Of a stretch of DNA of 64,000 nucleotides, positions 36,699 to 48,736 are shown piece after piece. The stretch covers positions 63,766,151-63,830,150 of the forward strand of contig NC_092861.1 of assembly GCF_032062135.1 (NCBI RefSeq), read 5' to 3'. Origin of the DNA: Pyxicephalus adspersus. Lineage: Eukaryota > Chordata > Amphibia > Anura > Pyxicephalidae. The first letter of the stretch is position 1; every line of letters starts with the position of its first letter. Position numbers and translations under genes: made by a program. The notes below the pieces were generated by a model. The model had not been told where the DNA came from. It was given only the letters and a program-made list of their open reading frames with translations, and searched no databases.

Positions 36699-36785
36699 AT
36701 GTGTTCTCCTGCTTTGCTTAGGCAACAAACTGAAGAGATATGTGCTGCCATTGATGAGGTGCTACATGATGACCCTCTGCCTGTG
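36699..36785 (+). CDS. MLIP: MLIP exon F (29 codons), LRQQTEE-CA-ID-VL helix
   Basis: The acceptor 'tatgtttttcag' precedes 36699 and the donor is 'cctgtg|gtaact'; phase 0, 87 bases. It encodes MCSPALLRQQTEEICAAIDE then VLHDDPLPV. Mammalian MLIP carries PAQLRQQTEELCATIDKVLQD at the same point, so this is a strong match. The block has the pattern of an amphipathic helix (L, I, I, V, L at 3-4 spacing). The first codon is an ATG, but nothing suggests an initiation site; it is an internal exon. A pure-looking pyrimidine tract starts about 60 bases after the donor (36846-36939) and could affect splicing of this exon. Confidence 0.96.
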
Positions 36786-36845
36786 GTAACTAAATACCAT
36801 TTTACTATCAATACATCCAGTTGGTTCACTCTGTGTGTCATTAGG

Positions 36846-36965
36846 TTTCTGTTTTTTTTACCCTCTTTTTTATTCCCTTCCCTTTCCCTCCTCGCTCTCT
36901 CTTACTCCCTTCCCTCCTTCTCTCGCCTCCCTTTACCTTTTTGCATCAACCTCTCCACCCCATTT
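36846..36965 (+). promoter_or_regulatory. pyrimidine tract downstream of exon F
   Basis: About 100 bases are almost only C and T (for example 'cttccctttccctcctcgct'). It starts about 60 bases after the exon F donor. Such tracts can bind PTB-type splicing regulators or form triplex DNA; either role is inference. The open frame across it is a read-through artefact of exon F. Confidence 0.5.
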
Positions 36966-39308
36966 TTTCTGAGTTTGCCAAATAAAAAAATCAGTATTAA
37001 TATTAATTTACAAAATTATTTGATTCACACTTTGTGTGCTGTTGGGTACATGACAACAGTGCATTGCCAGCATCAACCCATACAGTCTTGCCTAAAATCT
37101 TCTTTTATTGCTCAGCGTAGGTAAAACATTTCTGTAAGCAGGATTACACAGCTGTCAAGCTATCAACAGCAAATGGCTGTCAAGCAGTGCACTGTATGGC
37201 CTTAAAATCCCCTCCCTGCATAACTTACAAATTCCCTCTATGATATGGAGAAAAAACTCTTTCTGCTCCTTAGTAACACTGCAGGAAACAATTATTAAAA
37301 TAATGTTACCTGCAGTAGTCCTTCTTTGCCACTAGACCTCTATGTTATATGAACCTCTAGGGAAAAAAACTTTGCAGCTGCCAATCACTCCATTTCAGCA
37401 GAGACAGTATTTTCTTTGTGGAGGGAATCTGCAATGTGTTTATCTCATATGATAAAGAAGGAAGATGCTGCCAGGTATGAACTATATAGGGGATATACAT
37501 TTATACATCTGAATGTGATACAGAACTGTGAAATATTTTTCCTTTTATGTAAATGTATTTTTCATAAAGTACTTTTATTTTGTAAACAACCTTTATTGCA
37601 AATTAATTTTATATATAAACTAGCATCAATGACACTTAAGGGTGTTTTTACATCTATATACATGTCCCACACAGACTTATATGATCAAAGAGAAAATAAA
37701 TTTAAAATGTACATAACTTTATTAAAAATCAGAATAGAAAATGATACAAATACACTGAACCGAATAAAAAAAAAATATCCAAATACATTTTAAAACAACA
37801 TATTATTTGGTTTTTAACCACAACATTATTCTAAATCATCATACAACCTTATGTATAAGAAAAGATCCCATTCCAATTGACATATAGGCAGCAGTATAAA
37901 TAATATAATAATAATAATATAATAGTATATAATAAAAGACAACAATTAAGAACAGGAATGATGTCACCTTTTGCAGATCAACGCCTGCCTTTTCAGATTA
38001 GATACCACCAAAACCAGTAAGATCAATAGTTAAGCATTGAGAGCAGTTAACACTAAAATAAACCAGAAATAAAAAAAATAAACCAAGATGCTAATTATAA
38101 TGCACTACATGCATCTAAAAATATATAGGTTTTGGGGTTGATTTTTAAAATATCTGTTGTCTACTGTTTTTCTTAAAATGCCTAATACCTAAATTAGGCT
38201 TGGCGCAATTTATGTATACATTATTGATACAGACTGTCATTATGTAAAAGGACAAAAACAGACATTGTGAGACAGACACAAATAACAGACAAAAAACAGA
38301 CTGTGATGAATACATACTGTATGCAGTAATGACAGATGGAAGCTGGGTGAGAGGTGTTGAGTGACAGGCATACCTGGGTGGCTACCCACAGTTTAAAGCT
38401 TACAGACAAAAATTGCAAATGCTGAACAATATCAGCCTTGACATGTGGCAGGGTTTAGATTACAAAGAATTTTTGAAAACATATAAGTACTAACACCATA
38501 ACTTATATGCAGTCAGACAATTGTCAAAGTTGAAACTTTAAAACTTTACAGTTGTTCTAGAGCTCTAATTAGTCCTAACATATCTAAAAGTAGCAATTAT
38601 CATTTTTTTTGGTCTTCCTTTTTTTGTTTGGATGCAATTTTTTGGATATTGTGAATTGCCTCCCATTGCTAAGCATATGGATAAAACTGGCTATTTTCTG
38701 GGCTGAGACATTGAAAAATGATCAGGGTGACTGTGACATTTGATTGACACAGTACTATTACTGACTTACCTTCTACTCTAGAGTTTATATCCTGGCAGGC
38801 ATGCAAGCCACAATAAAGTGCAGATTCTTTATCATTAATCCACATGTATTTTTAAATGTATCTATATTTTTCATGGTGTCAGCCTGCCACACCTTCTGTG
38901 CAGCAAAGGTCAGATTTAGAAAAGGGGAATTAGCATGAAGAGCAGCACACATGAGGACATAAGGAAAGTGTGGTGTGATAGAGAAATAAGCTCATTTATC
39001 TCATGCAAGAGTTACTAACTGCATAATGCAAACATTTTACTGGGGAACAATTTTGAACACATTTTTTGTTGACAATTTTTAAGCCTATTTACACTAAAAT
39101 AAGTATGCTGCTGAAAGTGCAGTTAGTTTTCTTCTATCACGTCAGGTTTTTTCTCTACTACTTATATTATTGCGATTACTGTAGGGTAGATTTGTACAGG
39201 CTATTCATTTACATGCCCAACAGTGTGGTCAGAGGTTGTGTGCTGCTCCACGTGGTTAAAAGGCAAAATGTATTTTTCTACTTACACACCTATTTCCTTT
39301 CTTTCAGA
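36966..39308. other. MLIP: MLIP intron F-G, first part
   Basis: AT-rich intron. The plus-strand frame at 37416-37793 is AT-driven and unmatched. No element recognised. Confidence 0.5.
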
Positions 39309-40826
39309 TCATGTCTGGGTCTGCTGTTTCTCGTCATAAGTTCCTAAACAACCCTGATTCATTTTGTTATAACTGTGGCAGTTCCACCATTTCCAGTCAA
39401 AGGGCAAACATCAGCACATTTGTAGAGCAAGCCTATTGGACATATTTCAAAGTTAAACTTGGTGATCAAGATAAGTCTTGGGCCCCTCAAAATGTGTGGA
39501 AACAGTGTCTCAAGGGTGAACGCATGTGGAAATGGGAACATGTGATAAGATGTTATTTGGTATACCCATGGTTTGGCAAGAGCCAGGAGATCATTACAGT
39601 GATTGTAACTTTTGTATAGTGAAAACTTGTACCTTCTGCTATATGCCGAAAGGCTCATTCAGATGAAATCCCAGTGCTGGTTTTCTTTATACTACCCTCT
39701 CTTGAAGAACATAATTATGGTGATGAACTAGGTGACAGCAATGATAAAGAGTTTGAAATTGAAGAGTACTCTGTAAGGGATTTGATCAGCATGAGTTGAG
39801 TGATTTAGCATGTGATTTGGGACTATCCAAGAAGGCTTCAGAACTCCCAGCATCATGACTGTGTGAGAAAAACTTACTTGAAAAAGGAACAAAGGTATCG
39901 TACTTTCGAACCAGAGAAATTGCATTTCTGCAGTACTTTAGAACTGACAGTGGCTTTGTGTATTGCCATAACATACATACCTGGTTTAATGGAGGAATTG
40001 GGAATTCCAATCTATAACTCAACTGAATGGCAACTATTCATGGATAGATCAAAGCGGAGCTTAAAGTGTGTCCTACTTCACAATGGCAATATATTTGGGT
40101 CAGTCCCAAATGGTCATTCAGTTTCTCTATGTGAAGAATATGCAGATAAAAAGAGAGTTATTGAATTGTTGCAATATCACTAACACAATTGGGTCATCTG
40201 TGTTGACCTTAAAATGGTATGCTTCCTTCTTGGTCAGCAACGCTGATACACCAAGTATCCCTGTTATCTGTGCATGTGGGACAGCAGAGCTCGTAAGAGG
40301 CATTGGGTGGAAAGGAATTGACCTACAAGATCTGCCCTAAAACCAAGTAATCCAAACATTCTACATGAGCCACTTGTTGATAGAAGGAATATCATATTCC
40401 CGCCTCTGTGCATAAAACTGCATCTGATGAAGCAGTTCGTTAATGCTTTGCCAATTGAAGGAGACTGTTTCAAGAACCTCATTTTAGCATTTCCTAGGCT
40501 GAAAAAATAAAGGCCGGTGTGTTTGATGGTCCACAGATTTGGCAGCTCATCAAAGATGAACATTTCATCAGGACAATGTCAGAAGTTGAAAAGAATGCTT
40601 GGTTATCATTCAAATTGTCAAGGACTTTCTTGGAAACCCACAAGAAAATAATCACACAGAAATTGTCCAAGGTGAACGATTCCACCATGATTTGAAGGTC
40701 ATAGAAGGATGGTATCAGGGTAGATGGAATGCACATATGATGGCTGACTATTGTTGGAGCATCCAGCGAGATTGTCCTAACACTGAACACTCCAGGAAAA
40801 GCTATAAGCGTAAATCTTTACCTTAA
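39309..40826 (+). pseudogene. pseudogene of an uncharacterised transposon-associated metazoan family
   Basis: Phrases of one protein appear in order across frames: FCYNCGS (a C-x2-C), FVEQAYWTYFKVKLGDQDKS, WAPQNVW, then PMVWQEPGDHYSDCNFC (39565-39615), DLGLSKKASEL (about 39810-39840), WQLFMDRSKRSLKCVLLHNG (40030-40085), LVDRRNIIFPPLCIKLHLMK (40370-40430), MKQFVNAL, GVFDGPQIWQLIKDEHFI (40510-40570), EVEKNAWLSFK, and finally GERFHHDLKVIEGWYQGRWN and MMADYCWS (40670-40755). I recognise this as a protein repeatedly annotated as uncharacterised in hydra, arthropod and other animal genomes; I have no reliable name for it. Here there are at least five frameshifts or stops, and the segment between FLGNPQE and GERFHHD is deleted. 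It is not functional. It sits in the MLIP intron on the same strand, after a fortuitous 'tttctttcag'. Confidence 0.85.
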
Positions 40827-41332
40827 CCGCTTACCCGACATTTAAATAAACAGTACATTCAAGTTATTATTTCATTATTTTCTTTTTTGACAAAAATGGA
40901 GGGTACCCTGTGTCATAAAAACTTGATGTGGTAGCAAAAAACTGGGGTCATTTCTAGATTTCTAGATTCACCACCCAAAAATTAGTAAAAAACAAGTTTA
41001 AGATCTAGCTCGACAAAAAATGCGTTCCCCAGTGTATTAGGCCTCCTGTCAAACATAGCTATGCTATGTAGCAGACCTGGGTAAATTTCAGAACTGAAAA
41101 AGCAGTGCTTTGGCAGATAAATGGCTCCCTAAAAAGTATTTATTCAACCTTTTAATATGTTTGCATGGTGTTCAGCTTAAATTGCTCTCAGGATAAAAAC
41201 ATGTGCTTCAAGGTTGGCTTTGCTGACCTTGCCAGTTTGCTATATGTAGATGTGAACAAAGGGGAATTTTAGTGTTTTGGGTAGGTTTTCTAACATTCAT
41301 TTCAATTCTTTCTCTCAAATACAGTAGTTGTG
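40827..41332. other. intronic spacer, no named feature
   Basis: 'gggtcatttctagatttcta' and similar phrases hint at an old TTAA-family fragment. Nothing firm. Confidence 0.35.
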
Positions 41333-41640
41333 GGGCAGCATGGTTGGCTCAGTGGTTAGCACTTTTGCCCTTGCAGCACTGGTCACAGGTTCAAATTCTG
41401 GCCAGGACTCTATCTGCAAGGAGTTTGTGTGTTCTCCCTGTGCTTGCATGGGTTTTCTCTGGGTACCCTCGTCTCCTCCCACATCCCCAAAAATCATGCA
41501 GTTTGACTATATTAATGACATACTGTATAAATATGGTAGGGACATTAGATTGTGAGAACCTTTGAGGGACAGTCAGTGACATGACTATGGACTTTGTAAA
41601 GTGCTTCGTAAAATGTTGGTGTTATATAAATACTGTGTAA
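41333..41640 (+). mobile_element. tRNA-derived SINE with L2-like tail, copy 2
   Basis: Begins GGGGCAGCATGGTTGGCTCA with an A-box-like TGGCTCAGTGG and a B-box-like GGTTCAAATTC 40-odd bases later. The body ('gcaaggagtttgtgtgttct', 'cccacatccccaaaaatcat') and tail ('gggacattagattgtgagaa', 'gttggtgttatataaatact') match the minus-strand copy at 13819-14145. The tail matches the L2 relic's 3' end in type. The overlapping frames on both strands are SINE artefacts. Confidence 0.9.
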
Positions 41641-42478
41641 TACCGACAATAGTCTTGTGCCACCAAACACCACTGACATCTCTTTTTGTATGGGCAGCTC
41701 AAAGTAAACCTCCAGCAAAATAAATAAATAATAATAATAAAAAGATCCAAAAAGACAAAGACAGAAAAAAAACCCAACAGAGGTACTAACTCTTTCCAAG
41801 GTTATTCGTGACATAAAATGTTTAAATAATAGAGCTGAACATTCAAAATAGATAAAATGCATGTAAAATTTGTCTTTTTTTCCTGCCATATAGCTGCAGC
41901 AGAAAATAAAAGGATTAAAAAAAAAATACAATTTCTTTATAAGAGAGCTGTCATAATAACATGGGTGACAAATGTTTCCCACCTTCTTTTTTTGCTCTCC
42001 TATGATCTTAAAGAGGCTGAATCTGTCTGTTATCCTATGTAATTATCTAACTTATTGCCTTTATTCTTTTTTTTTTACCCATAACATAAATATTCAATAA
42101 GGACATCCAAACACCTACATATACATTTTATCTGACTCACCTTACAGAGTGAGTAACACTAACAAATCCTCCTTAGCATCTTGTTGAATGAAAATAGAGT
42201 GAGGTCAAATGTCAGATTCTTTGGCACTTAATTAAAAGTCATGGTGTAGACTGACTGACCTAAAAACAAATCATCCTAATTAGTAAAATAACATCATGCA
42301 AAACTAGGGCATAGCTACAAGCGGGGCAAGAGGGGAACTGATAAGGTCATATTGCCCATGCATAAGTCACACAACACAATCTTGTCACATTACACTGCTT
42401 TCAGAAAAAATAACATTTATCTGTGCTTCTTAAGCTTTTTGAAATAGTTTAAACTAGATACATATTTTATTACTAGCA

Positions 42479-42524
<46 letters not shown>

Positions 42525-43713
42525 CATAATATAGGACTCAGTTATTAGATTTTTCCTCCTAAACACATGGCTTTTGGTTTGGTTTTTCCCAAGCTGATCT
42601 TATACAATATTAGCTCATGATACTAGGTGTGCTTTGCATGCAACCATGGTACATTACACTTGGTGTAAAGAACAACACACATCATCCTTCTTCAGTCAGA
42701 TAACAAAGGGTATGTACAGTTTGTAAACAGGGTGATAAATATGAACAGCTCAAATGAATAATTAACTGCCCTGAAAACAAGCGTGGTCATTGAATTTTTT
42801 TTCCACTTTAGACAAAGGTTAATGATAATACTGTAACAGGTTGGGTAGTAGACAATAAGGAAATAGATAAAAAAATGAAATATATATCAACTTTGCGTTT
42901 ATTGGGGTTTTAGGGCTGGTTACTTTTTTTCCAAAATAATGTTGTATCATTTTAACATATAACTTTCTTAGCTGCATAAATAAATATTAACCCTTCTGTA
43001 TGTATGTGTAATACAATTGTCCTCAGTTTACTGCACTTTGTACAAAGCAAAACCATACTAAACATAGAAATTATTGCTTTTTGAAAGAAGACCTGTAAAT
43101 TACGCAATATAATTTATATTTATCTGCAGGCATATTGTTCTTAATTTTGTAGTAGTGACATGAGCATAAGCCCATAAATGCGTATTATAGTAAAAGTGGC
43201 TCTGAAATGGCCACAGTTCTTAGGGGATTGTTTTAAAAAACTTGACCTAACTGTGTGTATGATTGACAATTTTTCATGCTAAATGTAACATTTCACCTTG
43301 TTGCAAAAGGAACTAATGAAAAAGTAATTTAGAGAATACCCAATAGGACAGGTTAACCTAACAAATCACTAAAATTGGATTACTGCAGGCAGGACAGATT
43401 GATGTAATAGTTGAGATGGTATATGATGAGGACATGCAGAAGCATTTCAGTAGAGTTAATAAAGGAAGGGATGAATCTGGGGCATACTTTAAAGATGGAA
43501 ATAGTAAGAGGTTGTTAATAGGATAATGTAAAACTTGAATAGGGAGTAATAAATATTAACCCTAGGTGGCGGGCTTTAGGAGTAGGGCTTATGGAGTAGT
43601 GTTGGTGTTCGAATTTGGGTTGTCCCTATATTTGACCCAAAAATGGCGGTTCGAATTTGGGCACGAAATGCGACTTTGCGAATTCATGTTTAAAACAAAA
43701 AAGGTGAACTTAA
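41641..43713. other. intronic DNA with one (TA)n tract
   Basis: Contains (TA)n at 42484-42521. From 43590 to 43690 there is a repeat-like patch with two copies of 'ttcgaatttggg'. The minus-strand frame 41545-41982 is phenylalanine- and tyrosine-rich by composition, with no family match. Confidence 0.45.
42484..42521. repeat. (TA)n microsatellite
   Basis: About 19 TA dinucleotides. Confidence 0.95.
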
Positions 43714-45335
43714 TTAACCTCTAGTGCCCCGGGGTCGCAGTGGAACTGCAGATGAACTCTCAATAGAGTTTCTCCATTGAGAGTTCATCTGAGTTCAGTT
43801 CCCACGGTCACCAGGCTGTACTTATCATGGTTGTGCTTCTAGTCAGCTGTGACTGCAGATGAACTCTCAATAGAGATTTCATCTGCAGTTCATTTCTCAT
43901 GGTCACCCTGGGAACTGAACTGCAGATAAACTCTCAATGGAGAAACTCGATTGAGAGTTCATCTGTAGTCACAGCTGACGGAAGCACTCCCGTGCCTCCT
44001 ATCAGCTGTGATCGCATGTTCCAACGCAAACAGGAGAATTCCCAAGGATGCAAGAATGCAACAGGAGAATTCCCAAGGATGCAAGAATGATTGCAGCCCT
44101 GAGAATCCACTGCGATCCCTGGGCACTAGAGGTGTCCTGGGAATCACAAACAGGAGGATTCCCTTGCAGCCCTGGAGGATTCCCAGGGCTACAAGGGAAT
44201 CCTTCTGTTTGTAATCCCCGGGCACTAGAGGTTAATTACCCTCTAGTGCCCCGGGATTGCAGTGGAACTGCAGATGAACTTTCAGTGGAGTTTCTCCATT
44301 CAGAGTTCATCTGTTCCCATGGTCACCAGGCTGTACTTATCATTGATGCCCGGGGGTCATGGTGGAACTGCAGATGAACTCTCAATAGAGTTTCTCCATT
44401 GAGATTTCATCTGCAGTTCATTTCTCACGGTCACCGGGCTGTACTTTTTAGCCAGTGACTGTGGGAACTGAACTGCAGATGAATTGGAGTTTCTCCAAAT
44501 TGGAGTTTCTCCATTGAGAGTTCATCTGCAGCCACAGCTGACTGCAAGCACTCCCATGCCTCCTATCAGCTGTGACCGCATGTTCCAACGCAAACAGGAA
44601 AATCGCAAACAGGAGAATTCCCAAGGATGCAAGAATGATTGCAGCCCTGAGAATCCACTGCGATCCCTGGGCACTAGAGGTGCCCTGGGGATCGCAAACA
44701 GGAGGATTACCTTGCAGCCCTGGAGGATTCCCAGGGCTGCAAGGGAATCCTCCTGTTTGCAATCCCCGGGCACTAGAGGTTAATTACCCTCCAGTGCCCC
44801 GAAATCGCAGTGAAACTGCAGATGAACTCTAAATGGAGTTTCTCCATTCAGAGTTCATCTGAGTTCAGTTCCCACGGTCACCAGGCTGTACTTATCATTG
44901 ATGCCCCAGGATCGCAGTGGAACTGCAGATGAACTCTCAATGGATGGTGGGTTGGTGCCTCCAATCAGCTGTGACTGCATGAGAACTCAGATGAACTCAA
45001 TGCTAAGTACAGCCCAATGACCGTGAGAATTGAACTCAGATGAACTCTCAATGGAGAAAATCTAGTGCCCTGAGATCGAAGTGGAACTGCAGATGAACTC
45101 TCAATGAAGTTTCTCCATTGAGAGTTCAGTTCCCACGGTCACCGGTCTGTGCTTATCATTGATAAGTACAGCCCTGGGAGCGTGGGAACTTGTGGTCACA
45201 GCTGATAGGAGGCACGTGAGTGCTTTCAATCAGCTGTGACTGCAGATGAACTCTCAATGGAGTTTCTCCATTGGGAGTTCATCTGCAGTTCAGTTCCCAC
45301 TGTCACCAGGCTGATAAGTACAGTAAGAGTAAGAG
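43714..45335. repeat. tandem array of TTAA-bounded palindromic units
   Basis: Unit 1 is about 43718-44231 and unit 2 about 44239-44779, each opening CCTCTAGTGCCCCGGG (or a near copy) and closing with the complement CCCGGGCACTAGAGG before TTAATTA. Unit 3 opens at 44787 and is rearranged to about 45335. Within each unit 'ctgcagatgaactctcaat' and its complement 'attgagagttcatctgcag' repeat several times as nested hairpins. The array also carries 'ccctgcag..gga' words. Overlapping open frames on both strands share residues such as DCSPENPLRSLGT because of the repetition; none is a gene. Confidence 0.85.
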
Positions 45336-45812
45336 ATTTTCTATCCAAGAACACATACTACAGTTACGCTAGGGCTGCAAAAGCAATCAGGGGACTGGAG
45401 CTGTCACACTCAGCTGTTTGACCAACACTTTTGAGTGTTGGAGTGTTATCTAAATTTATGGTGACTGCCGGCATGGGAAATGGTGGAAAACAAATATGTT
45501 CTGTTTTGCTCATCTTAAGTTTGAGGAAACAGGAGGACATAAATGAAGAAACAGCAGATAGACAGCCTGCTTCTGCAAATCTCAAATTATTCTCTCCAAC
45601 ACCAAACGAACCAAGCCATTTCCAGGCAACATTTGTGATACAAGCCTGGGATCAAGTGGCAAAAACAGTTGGTGTGGATCAAAGCATTTGTGTTATAAAC
45701 ATCTGAAATTAAAATCATACAGTATTTATAAAGCATATATATTTAAGAAATGTTCATTGTTAGTAGGTTATTTCAAAAATTTCAAAAATAACTATTCTGT
45801 ATTTTTTTTTAG
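45336..45812 (+). other. sequence before exon G, with an unexplained open frame at 45431-45706
   Basis: From 45431 a plus-strand frame of 91 codons reads SVGVLSKFMVTAGMGNGGKQ and later SANLKLFSPTPNEPSHFQAT and FVIQAWDQVAKTV before a stop. Composition is less AT-biased than the rest of the intron and looks protein-like, but the minus strand is also open here for 73 codons and I recognise no family. It may be a relic of a transposon or a processed gene. It ends about 100 bases before MLIP exon G and does not share a splice boundary with it. Confidence 0.3.
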
Positions 45813-45869
45813 CATCATAAAGCCACATTGAAATCTGCAATGAAGAAGAAAGACTCTAAAACTTCTAGT
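45813..45869 (+). CDS. MLIP: MLIP exon G (19 codons), lysine-rich
   Basis: The acceptor 'ttttttttag' follows a T tract and the donor is 'tctagt|gtaagt', a near-perfect consensus. It encodes HHKATLKSAMKKKDSKTSS in phase 0. The equivalent part of mammalian MLIP (HSSDSPSRSPKTLLGSDTVK) has similar length and composition but limited identity, so the call depends on phase, splice-site quality and position between two well-matched exons. The run AMKKKDSK is a possible basic motif. It follows the 9-kb intron that holds the pseudogene and the tandem TTAA array. Confidence 0.82.
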
Positions 45870-48149
45870 GTAAGTATACAGGTACTTTTTAACAATGAAT
45901 ATTGTGCAGTCAATAGATTTGTATGGGATTGTACATGCATTCCAATAAAAAAATGTGTAGAACCTACTGTGTCTAGAAAACTATTGGGAGTATGACATAG
46001 ATCCTCCAGCAAAAAAACAAAAATTGACAGTAATTGAATTGACAGTAATTCCACTGCATGCCCAACTCATTGTTCTTTCAAAAGCTGTTAAAGTTATATT
46101 TACAACTCTGAAACAACACTTTTAAGTTCTGCATTTTCATTGTTCCTCCAAAGGTTGTCATTTGCAACCCAAAGTGTCACCTAATTAAAAAACACATTAA
46201 AAAAAAATTTGTCCTATGTCTTAATGATACATTCCTTCTTCCTGTTCTAAAAATATGTAATCAATTAGGCCCAATAAATACCCTTTATCCGTTTCATAGA
46301 ACCGCATATCTTCAATGTCTGTGGCTACAATTCATGCTCCATTTAGCATGCCTTTCTTTACACCCCATTGTACTGTAAAAGTCTAAAACTATTTAAACAC
46401 CCACACCAATAATACTCAATACAAGGAATCATAGTGTTCTCGTAGGCAGGAAGCTGATATTGCAGCTGCTCTGCTTTACCCTAGTGTTCATTTACAAAAA
46501 GTAAAATTAGGAATATTTGTTTATTAAAATGCATTACTAATAAACTGTGATTTCAGATATCCTTTAGTTTGTGTCTTTATTGGGTTCTAAAAGCTGAGAA
46601 TGTGGCAATCCCTTAAATATAGTTGTGTCAATTATTGTGCCTAAAATGCCAGTAATAGAGTACCTTGGTAAATACTTATTTTTGTTCAACTTCGTCTACT
46701 ACATTTGAAGATTTAAAATTTTATAGATTTAATTTGACCAATTCTAATCACAATAATTCCCCAAGAGATCTATGGCTGTAGAGAGTAGAGAATGCCAGCT
46801 GAATTTTCAATTTATTATCACTGGGGCTCACAAAGAAGATAGATGTGCAACTTCAGGTATCTGTTTTAAGTAGACTTTCATTATAAATCATTTTGCATAG
46901 GGGAGAAAAGGCTTTGATGGCATCTACTGAACATGAATATTCAATTTACACATTCTAAACACAAAGAGAAGCCCCACAGCCTTCACTGATAATAAAAAAA
47001 AAACTCAAGGAACTTTCATAGCAGTATGAAAAATGTTGTCTCTAAGTCCTTTCATTGCTCCTGATCAGTTTGATGTGACACTTTAGTGTATGGGACATTC
47101 ATAATGCAGTTGTGGCACTTTTATAAAGAAAACAAAAACTTTGATTATTTATATTGCAAAATGTTTAGAAATGTGAGTTAAAAAAACAACACAGAGAGCT
47201 CCATGATTGGTGAAGAGCAAGAGATAGCAAAATCTGCTCGTTGTTTTACACATATGCCTAAATATCTCAATCTGAACAATCTGATTCCCATTCTGTTAAC
47301 AAGTTACTATGAATATGCAAACAAGTGTGCCCCAAAAGGCAAGAAGGCAAAGGTCTTGTCACCAGCAGGTACCATGGTCTTCCTACAACTAATCTGCTCC
47401 CCCTTCCTGACTTACCATGTCTTTTATTGCATTGTGTTTCTGTGTAAAATGTTGTCACCTTGGCTTTGCTACTTCATGTCAGAGCCTCCAGCCAAGAAAA
47501 AAGTGATCACCAAATCCCATTTAAAATCTTCAAACCATTTACAGGTGGCAGTGCCTTAGAGATCAGATTTGTTTGGCTAAATATTAGTTTTAATTCTACT
47601 GCAATCTTCAAGGTGCACCATATCAAGGTGTAAAATGTGTATCGTTATTGAAATAAAGTTGTGTAAATGTCTACAGAAAGATGAATGAGCAAGAAACCAC
47701 TGATAAAATCCGTGGATTCATCATACAGGCATACCTAAGCAAAAAATCCTAACTAAAACCCTACTTTAGACATATAACAATAATTTACACGATATTTTGT
47801 TACTTAGCTTTGAATCAGAGAATTTAATATCACATGTTTGCCAAGACACAGGCATACCTGCTTCCCTTTTGTTCCTCTTTATGTGACCTCTCTGTGTCTC
47901 TCTTAGGCTGTGTGTTTGTATGTCTTTGCCAGTGCTTACCAGATTTACCCAGCTCCACTTCCTGTTACCCCTGAAAATTGTCCTATAGAAAATCTGTATC
48001 AGTCAATTTACATATCAGTGAACGCTGAAATGTAAATAAACGTGAAACTGAAGTGAAACAGTCAATTTTTAATACTAGCTTTAAAAATTGCCAAGGTAAC
48101 ACAATATCATGCTTCAGATACACATCTATGAGGATATACATCTATTCCC
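45870..48149. other. MLIP: MLIP intron G-H, first part
   Basis: AT-rich intron, no named element. The 47203-47559 frame lacks any match or splice support. Confidence 0.5.
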
Positions 48150-48455
48150 AACAAGGGTGCCATGAAACCCTAAGGTTCCTCCAGCGGTTGCTGGGGTTTC
48201 CATGAGCAATAAGCAGTTTTTGACTCACAGTTCAGTTTAACTGATACCAATGATCTTTTTGGCTATCTGTAAGAATGATATTCTTCCGAATGCCCCACAA
48301 TGTAAGATGCATTCTTCCCAATGATCACTACACTAATTTACTATGAGTATTGAATATAGTAACTATGGTAGGGGTTCCTTGAAAACCTAAAAGGTATTTC
48401 AAGAGGTTCTCTCAAGTTAAACAATTTTGAGAAACACTGGTCTAGACACAGGAGT
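48150..48455 (+). mobile_element. hAT-type nonautonomous element (frog 'CATGAAACCCTAGGGTTCC' family)
   Basis: 'gccatgaaaccctaaggttc', 'ctccagcggttgctggggtt', 'cagtttaactgataccaatg', 'tctttttggctatctgtaag' and 'ggggttccttgaaaacctaa' followed by 'ttgagaaacactgg' are the known body and ends of a dispersed frog MITE. The right end complement CCAGTGTTTCTCAA matches hAT-type termini. A target duplication is not clear. Confidence 0.7.
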
Positions 48456-48736
48456 GCCCAGGCACCTTTACATTCAACAATATGCTCTGCTATATTCAGG
48501 AGGAATTGCAGACAAATGAACATTTTTTACCAGTACTGCTTAGGCTCAACACCTCCTAGGTGTTTGCTAGGTGTAGTAAATCTTCACTTTTTCAATTCAG
48601 TTTAACTTTAGGTTAGAATACTACCAATATTACCTAATATTGTTACAGAAACAAGTGTGCTTTTTAAGTATATATTTTCATATAGCCCTGGTAATTTTTT
48701 CTAAAATGTCATGTTTTGCTTTGTTTGTTTGCTCAG

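Noticed and set aside
36699..36701. ATG at the start of exon F as a translation start
   Set aside because: A strong acceptor precedes it, and the conserved MLIP sequence continues upstream in exons D and E.
37431..37474. Short phase-0 open segment ending 'gccag|gtatga' in the MLIP intron
   Set aside because: The upstream AG lacks a polypyrimidine tract, and the known mammalian exon order leaves no gap here.
43899..44832. Several overlapping frames on both strands, up to 109 codons
   Set aside because: All are generated by the tandem palindromic TTAA units; frames on both strands are equally open and repeat with the units.
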